Assembly (NCBI GenBank): GCA_014885115.2
Contig: WKLE02000983.1
Coordinates: 1-14,345 of the forward strand
Origin: Asterionellopsis glacialis
Lineage: Eukaryota > Bacillariophyta > Plagiogrammaphyceae > Rhaphoneidales > Asterionellopsidaceae
Direction of reading: 5' to 3'
DNA length: 14,345 nucleotides
Shown here: piece by piece, positions 1-8,776 of the stretch
How positions within the stretch are numbered: position 1 is the stretch's first letter
How the letters are laid out: every line of letters begins with the position of its first letter
The notes under the pieces: model-generated
Seen by the model: only the letters and a program-made list of their open reading frames with translations
What the model was told of the DNA's origin: nothing
Databases searched by the model: none
Program-made: the position numbers and the translations under genes

Positions 1-181
1 TTCAGTATGCATATAGAGTCTTATCCATATGCTAGCCTTCAAGTTGCTGCCGTTCCATTTCCTTCTCGATGAAAGCAAGTTATGATTCAATTTGGTTGCT
101 CTCACGCATGTTAAATTCAATATTGCTTCGATACTTCTTGTAGCAATCCTATTTACAGACGGGGTACATAGAGTCACCGAT

Positions 182-201
182 CATGGTTTCCAGAAACCAT
201 G
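182..201. repeat. Perfect inverted repeat, 9-bp arms
   Basis: The arms CATGGTTTC and GAAACCATG are separated by only two bases (CA). It sits alone in the left spacer, with no gene nearby to explain it. It could be a protein-binding palindrome or a transcript hairpin, or it could be chance. Confidence 0.55.
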
Positions 202-717
202 GAAACACTTGGTAGAAAATGCACAATTCCGCTCTCGGTATTGAACAAAATAATAATGAAATGGTCCGAGACCGCAAAATGACGCTCTTTCGAGACGGCA
301 GCGAAGAAGTTTGGTAGATAAGGTACACGTCGACAACGGATGCTTCTTATCCTTTTTTATTTAGTCCTATGACTACCGGAACAAGAATGGTTGGACCTAC
401 TTATTAGATATTTTAGTTAATCCACTGATCGATACGTAGATGAGATGCAGGTATGTAAAACATGGTTCCGGCCGTCTCCATAGCCTCATTTGCAGATAGC
501 AGCTTGAATGTGGGTATTTCCTTAGACTCTATTATATGTGAAGGCAGGATGCATTTGCATGCAGCCAGCCAGGCAACAGGTTTCGGAACGGGTGAGAGTG
601 TGAGAGTCAAAATTTTAACGAGCATGCTATCTTCAAAGCTATTAATACCAGGTACAATCATAAAACACTCGAACGTGGTAGTGTGATTACTTCTAACTGT
701 ACCTACCTGTTACCAGT

Positions 718-800
718 AGTCCTCTAGAGAGGACTGTAGAGATGCCTCCCCCCAGACCTGCCACCTCAGCAACCTGAGGAAGGGTCGGCCGTCCGGCCGA
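718..800. repeat. Cluster of three short inverted repeats before the aminotransferase gene
   Basis: Three perfect stem-loops lie within 83 bases. AGTCCTC/GAGGACT (718-735) has a 4-base loop, CCTCAG/CTGAGG (764-779) has a 4-base loop, and TCGGCCG/CGGCCGA (785-800) has a 2-base loop. The segment is much richer in G and C than its surroundings and is followed by a run of T. It ends about 200 bases before the start codon at 998. It may be a promoter-proximal binding region, the 3' end of an unseen transcript from the left, or a small structured RNA. Nothing in the sequence decides between these. Confidence 0.5.
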
Positions 801-997
801 TGTTTTTCACTCCCGTACAACGCGAATTTTTTTCAAAACTTTGTGCTTTTTCCCACTGGGACTGTAGACCCTCTATGCTCAAAAAATGCCTGTTCCGATG
901 TAGTGCGCTTATGGATCTTTCTTCAGAATTTTGTTTTTTTTCTTTTTTACGAAGTGAATAACAAGAATAAACACACTATCGTTATAATACTAGTACC

Positions 998-2473
998 ATG
1001 TCAGAATTGTCATCAATGGTGGACAAGAAGCCCAACGACGGCAACAAATTATCGCCGGATGGTAATGAAGAATATGAGAGTAAAAGAGATGGTGTTGTCA
1101 AAGAGTCTACTATTCGTAAAATGACAAGATTGGCCATACAACATGGAGCCATAAATTTAAGTCAAGGTTTTCCAAATGAAGCACCACCAGAACAAATTCG
1201 ATTAGCTTTGGCATATGGCGTTTTGACAGGACATGGTTTCAATTGTGATACGAACGATACTCATAAGGATAAAATGACTACTACTGATCATCTTCGTCAG
1301 TTACTGCTCGATCACTTACAACAACAACAAGAAAACGTCAGTTATGAAAATGGTGGCCAAACTGATGAATTGAATCAATATAGTCCTCCAATGGGACGAA
1401 TGGATGTACGGACTGCTATTTGTCACCATTACAAAAGATTGTATAACTTTGATGGTGGTTTATCTCCTGATACAAATGTTACAATTACATTAGGTGCTAC
1501 AGAAGCTGTAGCATCTGCTTTGCGAACGTTAGGATGTCCAGGTGACAAGGTTGTTATATTTGAACCATTCCATGAATTATATCCAAGTCAATGTCAAATA
1601 TTTCATTTACAACCTACCTTTGTTACGTTATATCCCACAAAAACATCAACAACAACAGATACAGCGACAATGACTTCATCATGGGAGTTTGATAAGGAAG
1701 AATTAGAAAAAGCCTTATCCGATGCCAAAATTTTATTATTGAATACGCCTCACAATCCTACAGGAAAGGTATTTACCCATGATGAGTTGGAATATATTGT
1801 AAATCTTTGTTTGAAATACAATGTTTACATTGTAACAGATGAAATTTATGAATGGATGTGTTATTCGAAGAACAATGATAGTCACAATGATAATGATAAT
1901 GATCGTCACTGTCATTTCTTACTACCACAACAATTCCCACAAGCCAAGGATATTACGTTTATGTGTAATTCAATAGGTAAATCAGCATCAGCTACTGGAT
2001 GGAGAGTGGGTTGGTGTATCCATCCAAGTGCCTATTGTGATACCTACCGTGGTATACATGACCAATTAGTTGTCATGGCACCACAACCTATGCAATATGC
2101 AACACTTACCTACTTTACAGGATTACCAGATTCATACTTTACACAAACCTTATCTACCAAATATTATCAACGAATGTATGATTTAGCAAAGATATTATCA
2201 GAATCAGGATTTGATGTGATGTTTCCACAGGGCGCATATTATTTGTTTGTCAAGTATGGTAATGTTCCATGGTTACAACACTTTACAGACCCTATGGATG
2301 CTGCCATGTACTTACTTCATCAAGTGGGTGTTGCATGTGTACCTGGTGATAACTTTTATGGTAAGAACTTGGAGGAAGGCCGCAAGTTTTTACGTTTTGC
2401 AGCATGTCGATCTGTCCAGGATTTGACAGAAGCTGGGAATCGACTCCGAAAGATGAAGACGCACGATGTATGA
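998..2473 (+). CDS. PLP-dependent class I/II aminotransferase (kynurenine / glutamine transaminase K / methionine aminotransferase-like)
   Basis: This is a complete single-exon protein of 491 residues. It should transfer an amino group between an amino acid (kynurenine, glutamine, methionine or an aromatic one) and a 2-oxo acid, using pyridoxal phosphate. The fold-type I signatures appear in order: LSQGFPNEAPP near 54-64, GATEA at 166-170 in the cofactor phosphate region, NTPHNPTGK at 249-257 with the PLP-ring Asn253, TDEIYE at 280-285 with Asp281 and Tyr284, SIGKSASATGWRVGW at 325-339 with the Schiff-base Lys328, and LRFAAC at 465-470 with the substrate-carboxylate Arg466. All key residues are present. 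Compared with usual family members of about 400-430 residues it has a hydrophilic 35-residue N-terminus and two low-complexity insertions, a Gln/Asp-rich one near 84-127 and an Asn/Asp-rich one near 290-306. No clear organelle presequence is seen, so a cytosolic location is inferred. Exact substrate cannot be read from the sequence. The ATG at 998 is the first in frame; Met7 is a possible alternative. Confidence 0.93.
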   Translation: MSELSSMVDKKPNDGNKLSPDGNEEYESKRDGVVKESTIRKMTRLAIQHGAINLSQGFPNEAPPEQIRLALAYGVLTGHGFNCDTNDTHKDKMTTTDHLRQLLLDHLQQQQENVSYENGGQTDELNQYSPPMGRMDVRTAICHHYKRLYNFDGGLSPDTNVTITLGATEAVASALRTLGCPGDKVVIFEPFHELYPSQCQIFHLQPTFVTLYPTKTSTTTDTATMTSSWEFDKEELEKALSDAKILLLNTPHNPTGKVFTHDELEYIVNLCLKYNVYIVTDEIYEWMCYSKNNDSHNDNDNDRHCHFLLPQQFPQAKDITFMCNSIGKSASATGWRVGWCIHPSAYCDTYRGIHDQLVVMAPQPMQYATLTYFTGLPDSYFTQTLSTKYYQRMYDLAKILSESGFDVMFPQGAYYLFVKYGNVPWLQHFTDPMDAAMYLLHQVGVACVPGDNFYGKNLEEGRKFLRFAACRSVQDLTEAGNRLRKMKTHDV

Positions 2474-3006
2474 GTATTCGAAGCGCTCTCAATGGAGGTT
2501 AAGGCTCCTCCAGTACAAAAGTTGTTAAAGAAATATAAATAGAATCAGATTTTTGTATACAGTGTATTTATAGATAACAACAATGTCTTAGTAGTTAGTC
2601 TTTTATCAGTACAGTGTTTTTCTTGAGAATACATTTATTATTCGTATCAATATCTTTTCAAAAAAAGATCGAGAAGTCAAAAAGACGCTCTGATATATGA
2701 GGGAATCCATTTCCCACAAAATGTAACGCTTTGGTTGACGTGTGTCTCTTTCTTCTTTTGGGTTGCCAATAGGCCATTTAGAATTTTGACGGGTCTATGT
2801 TGTTTGGTTGTGTTGTGCGTGTTATCAAAGGAGTGTCTATTTGTATTTGGATGAATGCGACACTTGATTGTTTTCCCTCATACATGAATTACTGTGAATG
2901 TGGAACCTTCCCAACTCTTACACCCCGTTGTGGTAGTGATTTTTTTGTAGTTTTCTTTGGTTCAACTACGTATCTATGGTTACTACACGTTTTGTTTTGT
3001 TTTGTT
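2474..3006. other. Spacer between convergent genes
   Basis: This is the 3' flank shared by the plus-strand aminotransferase and the minus-strand 649-residue gene. It is T-rich and holds short open frames without family features. The right end is a TTTTG pentanucleotide run (see 2990-3008). No RNA gene or clear terminator was seen. Confidence 0.6.
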
Positions 3007-3008
3007 TT
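2990..3008. repeat. TTTTG pentanucleotide microsatellite at a stop codon
   Basis: Three TTTTG units plus a final TTTT, which on the minus strand is an AAAAC run. It begins inside the TAA stop codon (3007-3009) of the minus-strand gene, so change in repeat number would alter the 3' UTR but not the protein. Confidence 0.8.
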
Positions 3009-4956
3009 AAGATTCATCGTGATCTTCATCTTCTTTGATTGACGATGATCGTCGGAATGAATATGGACGACGATTACGACGACGACCGCCAGCTCTACTG
3101 CTTCTTGTTGATGTGTGTTGTTGTGCTGGTGAGATACCTTCCGACATAGAAGCATTCATGTTGGATGCACCGAATGTACTGGTACTACTATCATCTCTAG
3201 AAGCCAAAGATGATGTTGCAGAACAAACACTTCCGCCAACAGATTTACTACCACTTGATCGTCGATTACTACTGCTTTTGTTGGAAAGTGGTGTGGGTGT
3301 TTTCAAGGGGTCCTTACGTTTCAATAACATGACCAATTTCTTGTTGGACAAGATAGGTTTTCCTATCGAACAAATTTGCGGACCACGATAGGTTTCGGGG
3401 ATTGCAATTAAAATTTCACCACGTGTAATACGTGCACATGAGGTGGAGGAAGAATATTCGTCACCAAACATAGAACCGTGTTTACCTGAAGCTAATTGAT
3501 CTAAATCCATAATTTCTTCACCACCGTTTGGACGAGTAAACCCAATGTACCTTTGATTCCCCAGAGCTGGTTCGGTAGCATTGTCAGGGATCATATCAAT
3601 CATATCACCTACTGTTGTATCCATGGGTGAATATATCATTTGTATTAATTCAAAAATCTTTGCACGAGGCTGTAATAGCAAAACAAAGATTTTGAATGGA
3701 TCTGCACAATGCAATACACTGCTTGATACAGAGGGTAGTCCCAATGATGCTGTGCTTCTCCGTTGAGATGATACAAGTCTGTTTTCGTCACTTGATCCGG
3801 CTCCACCTCCTCGTCTCAGTAACTTTGGAAGCCGGTCAATAGCCAGAAGTGGTCTGGAGGACGAGGCTTCTCTTTGTTCATTTTCAATATCAAGTTGCAA
3901 CGCACGTTCACTTGCACGCTTTATCAAGTCAGAGGTAATACCTCCACTGTGCTCATCCAAATTGAATTTCAGGTTGGCATGTGGAGATACAATCATTTTG
4001 GTTGAATTGAGTAAAAATTGTCCCTTGGCAGTTTGTTCATGGACCATTGCATTCTCTGTCTTGAGTGGTTCATCATTCAAATCTTGATCGACCGATCTTG
4101 GAGAGACAGGAACAATCTCATGATGAGGCCATCCCTGAGATTGATTGCGTTGTTCGTCGTCATCGTCACCATTCATATGAAAGTCAAATGGTGACGGACG
4201 TGGTCCCGTCTTTTCTTCTTTTTTATTGGCAAGACCAAATGGTGAGAAAGGTATGGAATCTTCCGATGGCTTATCGTAGTTACCAGGTTCAATTCCAAGT
4301 CGATGCGGATCTTGGTCACCTTCATTCTCAGATGTCCCATAAAATGGAGTAGCAGCACCAAGCATGTGTCTACTAGATGCTGTACTTCGTTCACTTTGTC
4401 CATTTTGATCACTTGCATATTTGTTGTTGTCATTCTCTGCCTCTTCACCCTCACTGTCTGAAATTGTTTTCAAGGGACTTTTACGGAATATATTTTTGGT
4501 CTTTTTCCGAATTTGTCTCCGTTTGCTTCCATTCGTCCTTCTACTACTATTTCCGGGGCTCGCGGTGGACTTTTTCTTATTAAACGAGGATGATGGAAGG
4601 TCAGCTTCATCGTACGATTTAGCGCCAAATGAATTGGCGTGGAAAACAGCCATGGGTGACACAATGTTTGGCATCTTGGCCATATGTGCAGGTGATGGAG
4701 CACCATAGGTTAGATTCGATACCGGTAAGTCATCATCGTCATCTATTTTTGCATCCATGGATAAGAGTCGACCACCATTGCTTCGCAAATGACTCATTCG
4801 CGGTGAAATATCGTGATGAGGTTCTGACATGGAAAGTCTACTAATATTGCGGTTGCGCTTCTCTTTCGATGGTGGTGTGACAGAGTTCAGTAGAATTGAT
4901 GATCGAGGAGGAAAGTCACCGTTAGAGGTGCTTGAATGAGAAAGTAAAAGTGCCAT
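3007..4956 (-). CDS. Ser-rich, basic protein with one conserved-looking globular segment, function unknown
   Basis: An intact 649-residue open frame with an ATG at 4954-4956. I do not recognise a named family. Residues 1-415 are mostly disordered: Ser/Pro/Asp/Asn-rich, with an acidic DDDDD near 72-76 and a strongly basic stretch at 145-163 (SKRRQIRKKTKNIFRKSP) that could be a nuclear-localisation signal. Residues about 418-548 look folded. They begin with hydrophobic PFKIFVLLLQP, continue through KIFELIQMIY, TTVGDMIDMIP and RYIGFTRP, and close with GEILIAIPETY and KKLVMLLKRKDP. Alternating beta-like and helical hydrophobics, plus a TVGD step, resemble a ubiquitin-like or DIX/RA-type small domain, but this is only an impression. 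The tail is Ser-rich with RRRNRRPYSFRRSSS near 625-639, a plausible site for basophilic kinases. There are no membrane segments or signal peptide. No introns are needed. The shared spacer with the divergent gene at 6432 gives no functional hint. Confidence 0.8.
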   Translation of the reverse strand: MALLLSHSSTSNGDFPPRSSILLNSVTPPSKEKRNRNISRLSMSEPHHDISPRMSHLRSNGGRLLSMDAKIDDDDDLPVSNLTYGAPSPAHMAKMPNIVSPMAVFHANSFGAKSYDEADLPSSSFNKKKSTASPGNSSRRTNGSKRRQIRKKTKNIFRKSPLKTISDSEGEEAENDNNKYASDQNGQSERSTASSRHMLGAATPFYGTSENEGDQDPHRLGIEPGNYDKPSEDSIPFSPFGLANKKEEKTGPRPSPFDFHMNGDDDDEQRNQSQGWPHHEIVPVSPRSVDQDLNDEPLKTENAMVHEQTAKGQFLLNSTKMIVSPHANLKFNLDEHSGGITSDLIKRASERALQLDIENEQREASSSRPLLAIDRLPKLLRRGGGAGSSDENRLVSSQRRSTASLGLPSVSSSVLHCADPFKIFVLLLQPRAKIFELIQMIYSPMDTTVGDMIDMIPDNATEPALGNQRYIGFTRPNGGEEIMDLDQLASGKHGSMFGDEYSSSTSCARITRGEILIAIPETYRGPQICSIGKPILSNKKLVMLLKRKDPLKTPTPLSNKSSSNRRSSGSKSVGGSVCSATSSLASRDDSSTSTFGASNMNASMSEGISPAQQHTSTRSSRAGGRRRNRRPYSFRRSSSIKEDEDHDES

Positions 4957-5319
4957 GCTGATGGTGATTCTCTCTACTGTATCTCTAGAGCGAGTGATTT
5001 GGCGCCCTGTAATCGTATCCCGTAACTGTGTATATGCAAGTTGAGTTCGCTATCTCTTGCGTTTGTGGGGTGCCTCTCCAGTTTTTTCTCATGTGTGTGT
5101 GCTTTTGACACGATGCTTGGTAGGTCCTCTAGAGATTCCTATCAGCAAAATGAACGAATCAGAGCACGTAAAACCTTGAATCACGAGAGCGTAATCAGTA
5201 TCTCTCTCGTAGGATGCTCGCTGCTTTCCATGTTCTGGCTCTGAGAATGTCAATTCCACGTAGACATAATTCAATTTACAGATTTACCCCCCAATCCCAT
5301 TATTTCCTGTCATCAAGGT

Positions 5320-5375
5320 TTGAACCAAGTGTGGATATTTCCACTAGTTCAAGTTTCCCGCCTTGAAGATATAAA
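5320..5375 (+). promoter_or_regulatory. Possible core promoter: nested inverted repeats, E2F-type motif and TATA-like box
   Basis: TTGAAC (5320-5325) and GTTCAA (5347-5352) can pair around an inner GTGGA/TCCAC stem. TTCAAG (5348-5353) and CTTGAA (5362-5367) flank TTTCCCGCC (5354-5362), which fits the E2F/DP consensus TTTSSCGC. TATAAA follows at 5370-5375. Only a 15-codon open frame (5389-5436) lies directly downstream, so what this would drive is unclear. It could be a distant 5' UTR of the gene at 6432, a non-coding transcript, or nothing. Confidence 0.3.
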
Positions 5376-5560
5376 GGGGTACATTAAAATGGCAGTTGCA
5401 ATCGAGATTCTCTTAAGTTGTATTGACGTCTGTTGAAAAAATTACTTAGTGAATTTTTTTGTCCTTATTTCAAATATCTTGTATTCAAAATTTCCGGCGA
5501 CGTGGCAGGTTTGAATTTAAGTATATACTATCTGAATAACTGAATAAATGAATAAAATAT

Positions 5561-5569
5561 TTTCCCGCC
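5561..5569 (+). promoter_or_regulatory. Second E2F-type motif TTTCCCGCC
   Basis: This is identical to the motif at 5354-5362, in the same orientation and 207 bases away. E2F/DP factors are known to bind TTTSSCGC in many eukaryotes. Binding here is inferred from the motif only. Confidence 0.3.
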
Positions 5570-6431
5570 CATTTTAGCGATCCACAAGAAACGAAGCATC
5601 CGGCCCTATCGTTACATCCTATTCAAATAGTCCATAATCAATAATGATACTCAAGGCACTGTTCTGTTCTTTCGTCAAATCATTATGCAGCAACCTTTTC
5701 GGTTTTTTGGTTTTGAATGTTATCATCGTTCATTGGTAGGTTCGTACAGGTAGGTCCTATGTCCTACTTAATCCTACTAGCAGGCAAACCCCGGAGATTC
5801 GTACAAGGTAACTCGTGCCTGGTGGTACTACCGGTACTGTCAGTAGTAGCACTAGAACTACCACTTGTAACTTGAGAAAAATAATGATGTTGGACAAGAT
5901 ACCTTTTCGAACAGTATCCCAGTTAGGTCCGTCCCACCTTGTTCCATGTACATTGACCACAGTTTCATATCTGAGTAGGAAGAGGAACCCAAATTTCTCA
6001 CAAGTACTTGTCTAAGTATTATGTACAGGATTGGTCGATTTAAATTATTTGAGGAATTACCTGGTATATTCAGATAATATTCAATGGATATTTTGGCCAA
6101 GTGCTTTATTTATATACTATTCGAAAAAGCGGATGACGCATCTATAATAAAATTACAACGACAAACAGAATTGAAGAAAGCATAAATGTTGGACGATAGA
6201 GAAACCTCTGCTTGCTTCGCCATTATCGGATGAATCCTACGACCGTATCTTTTTCCTTTTTATTTTATTTACGCACGATCCCTAAAGAATATGGTCTACA
6301 ATCAGGTACTGTACCAAAGAAGCACGAAAATTGATCCACATCTGGTACGAGTATATTATTTTATATAGCCTATCGCATCATCTGATATTCTTCTCTTCCT
6401 CTATTTTACAACATCACCAAAACGCATCGTC

Positions 6432-7757
6432 ATGAAGTTATTGGCTGCATCGTCTACAATCCTCGTAGCTGCATTTACAACAGTGAAAGCCGAAAGAACT
6501 TTCATTCCAAAATGTGGTGATTGCTGGTGTGGTAAGTGCTAAACATTGCAATCACTCCTGCCTTGTTGTACGTGACTATTCTTCGGAAACAGCATTGCTT
6601 CAACATGATATAATTGTTGAATTACGATCAAGTCTCAACTCTTTCTAAAAAATATAATTATTGTATCGTTGACGTCTAAAAAAATACATTATTCTTGTTT
6701 TGTATCAACTTTGGACACAGCTTATGGTGAAGGCAATACTTGTCCTGAATTTCGTGAAGGGTTGAATGATTTTGATTCCATTGATCCCAAGGTTCCCGAT
6801 GCGTATTTATCTTTCAAATTAGTATCAGAACCATTTACGGCTAAAAGTCAAGATGGAGGTGAATGTTTTCCATTTCAGGATGCAACAGAACCGTTAGATG
6901 TTTATCCGGAATCCTATTTACCTCAATGCGTATTACCTACACCAAATACAGATGAAGCAGTGTGTGCATTTAAGTTTAAAACCGCTGTGGCCAAAGATGC
7001 TACTCCTGAATCCTGCGCAGATCGTGAATACGAAGCAATTACCTACGAATCGGAGGAAAGTGCTGAAGATGATTGTGCTATAATTACTCATAAAGGGGCT
7101 TGCGGTAGTTGTTCTTCTGCGAATGATTTATCTGTCATGCTGACAAGACGAACTGTAGATACCGATTTAGCAGCTTGTGCGGCAACTTATTTTTTCGATA
7201 CAACTAACCTAGCTACTCGATTTGGTAACTTGGTTACTTGTGTGGTGGAAAATACTGGCTTTACGGATGAATGTTCTTGGATTTGGGCCCATCACTCTGC
7301 TGCAGCTGCACATTATTGCACGAATGAATGTCTTGCTTTTGGTCTCAGTACTGACCAAGAAACGAATGGTCCTGCCCCGGACTGTAAATTTCTAGAGTGT
7401 CCACAGTGTCCTTTTGATGTTGGATTCCAACAGCTCTTTAATAGAATGATTGGTCGTCAATATGAGCAAAGCGGTCTTACGCAACAGTATGCAGTACCGT
7501 GCGAAGATTTTTATGCTGTGAATCATGATCCGTGTCACAACGGACCGTGTTTTACTACAACATCTGCACCAACAGAATCAGCTGTTCCAAGTGTAAGTCC
7601 TGAACCAAGTATTACACCAACTTTATCTTTTGCTCCGAGTACCTCTCCTGAACCAAGTATGACACCATCAATTGATCCAGCCACTAGTGGATCAACTTTT
7701 TTGTCAAGTACAAGAACTGGATTATTCGTTAGTGTTGTTGTTGCTGCAGTGTTCTAA
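6432..7757 (+). CDS. Secreted Cys-rich, probably GPI-anchored surface protein (two exons)
   Basis: Join 6432-6531 with 6721-7757 to give 378 residues. Exon 1 encodes a signal peptide, MKLLAASSTILVAAFTTVKA, with likely cleavage after Ala20. Exon 1 ends one base into a codon (G) before GTAAGT, and exon 2 starts with CT after ACACAG, giving GCT (Ala34) and restoring the open frame. Intron read-through hits TAA almost at once. The ectodomain (about 21-315) has some 22 Cys, including CGDCWC in exon 1, CGSC and CPQCP, which suggests several disulfides. A Thr/Pro/Ser stalk follows with repeated EPSITP/EPSMTP units, likely glycosylated. The protein ends in a small-residue patch (SGS) and a hydrophobic tail, FVSVVVAAVF, typical of a GPI-attachment signal. 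Such Cys-rich heads on Pro/Ser stalks are common in diatom wall or surface proteins. The ectodomain family is not recognised. A role in the cell wall or adhesion is inference. Confidence 0.82.
6532..6720 (+). other. Intron of the secreted-protein gene (189 bases, phase 1)
   Basis: Donor GTAAGT directly follows the signal-peptide exon, and the acceptor is ACACAG. The acceptor is chosen because it alone joins the two open frames without a stop and keeps a Cys-rich context. The intron is AT-rich with in-frame stops. Confidence 0.8.
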
Positions 7758-8776
7758 AAGAGAGGACCTATATATTATGTTGTACAAGTTTGAAACTCGC
7801 AAGATATGTCTGAGAAATTTAAAAATTTTATTTGTTTTTAAAATATCGCAGGAGAATGTCTAAAGCTTGATGCATTTGTATTCGTATGCTTGGAATTATA
7901 ACATTTGGTATCACGATTATTGCGCTCGAAGGAAACTCTTTCTCACAAATGTTAGTTTATGAGACCAAAGTGAAGGTTGACCTCCCTGTGTAACATGCTA
8001 GGCAAATCTTTTTCTGCAACAGTATTCGCTCTTTGTTACTGTAGAATGTGATATTTTTTTTTGATATTGCAGCCTAGCTTGATCCATTCCAGATCCTCTC
8101 TATCTGTACGACTCAAATCAGCTTTGATGAAGTGTTGAGAATGAAAGTAACAATCCTCAAAGATCTTCTTGATTTGTTTCATTTCTACTGCTCTCGCTCC
8201 ATCAATGCTCTGCAAATTTTGCTCTTCTTCTGGTCAAATTCCTGTGTTATTTGTCTTTATTGACTATTCTTTATTACGACGGCGAATGCATCATAACTTC
8301 ATCAATTTTTTCTTAAATTATTGTTACATAGATGAACGCCACTGCATGAAGATCGTGAACAATATTCTGATTATAGCGATAATCGAACTGGATTGTGAGT
8401 ATTAATGAAGACGCAATAAAAACTCTTTCATATCCATGATGCCATGCTAAATTTACATTGTATCTTCGTCATTTTCATGGTGCTTGGCCGTCATTTAGTG
8501 CAGATGGCAATCGATCCTGGGGTCATTATCCAGCTAGTTGATGTGTTATGAAAATCAATCTATGTGAAGATAAATTTAATTTATAACATTGATGCTAATT
8601 TACAAAATATCTTCGTCGGTTGTACATCAAGACCAACAATAAGACTGTTTTGCAGCTGGCGGTAACTAAGTGTTCTCTGGATGAAATCAATGCACAGACG
8701 CAAGACAATGAAATGTATGGCTTTCACTATTTGGGCTATCAAAATTTTCTTATATTGAATATTTTTATTATATAAA
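7758..8776. other. Spacer between convergent genes, no supported gene
   Basis: About 1 kb of AT-rich sequence lies between the 3' ends of the secreted-protein gene and the Enhancer-of-polycomb gene. A 78-codon open frame at 8169-8405 is hydrophobic and unlike any family I know. A minus-strand frame (8581-8844) overlaps the EPL1 end and is most likely chance. I see no RNA gene. Confidence 0.55.

Larger units (their letters stand above)
1..997. other. Left spacer, no supported gene
   Basis: I see no recognisable gene here. Two overlapping small open frames on opposite strands (about 413-686) have ATG starts, but they resemble nothing I know and shadow each other. The stretch holds a perfect hairpin at 182-201 and a run of three GC-rich hairpins at 718-800. 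It then becomes T- and A-rich up to the aminotransferase start at 998, so the last 200 bases are the likely promoter and 5' UTR of that gene. The left edge is not a gene boundary that I can identify. Confidence 0.6.
4957..6431. other. Long spacer between divergent genes
   Basis: About 1.5 kb lies between the starts of the minus-strand 649-residue gene and the plus-strand secreted-protein gene, so it must hold both promoters. I see two identical TTTCCCGCC motifs (5354-5362 and 5561-5569), a TATA-like box (5370-5375) and an ACGTGGC bZIP-type core (5500-5506). A T/C-rich leader lies just before 6432. Small open frames around 5041-5274 and 5757-6100 lack ATG starts or any family feature, and I regard them as noise. 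Confidence 0.6.

Noticed and set aside
413..686. Overlapping small ATG-started open frames on both strands in the left spacer
   Set aside because: They shadow each other, neither shows a domain, signal peptide or compositional bias, and a strong donor-like CAG-GTATGT runs through the region. There is no positive evidence for either.
785..806. Bacterial-style intrinsic terminator (GC-rich stem followed by T's)
   Set aside because: The stem TCGGCCG/CGGCCGA followed by TTTTT has the right look, but the window is eukaryotic and no upstream transcript is evident. It is kept only as a hairpin.
5119..5136. Possible second copy of the 718-735 repeat (shared GTCCTCTAGAGA)
   Set aside because: Only 12 bases are shared, centred on the short palindrome TCTAGA, and the flanks differ, so chance is sufficient.
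5041..5274. Open frames on both strands near the promoter of the 649-residue gene
   Set aside because: The plus-strand frame begins at TTG, not ATG, and the minus-strand frame is antisense to it. No family features in either.
8169..8405. 78-codon hydrophobic plus-strand open frame in the convergent spacer
   Set aside because: AT-rich sequence produces such frames by chance. There is no recognisable motif, and the Cys/Phe/Ile-rich composition follows the base composition.
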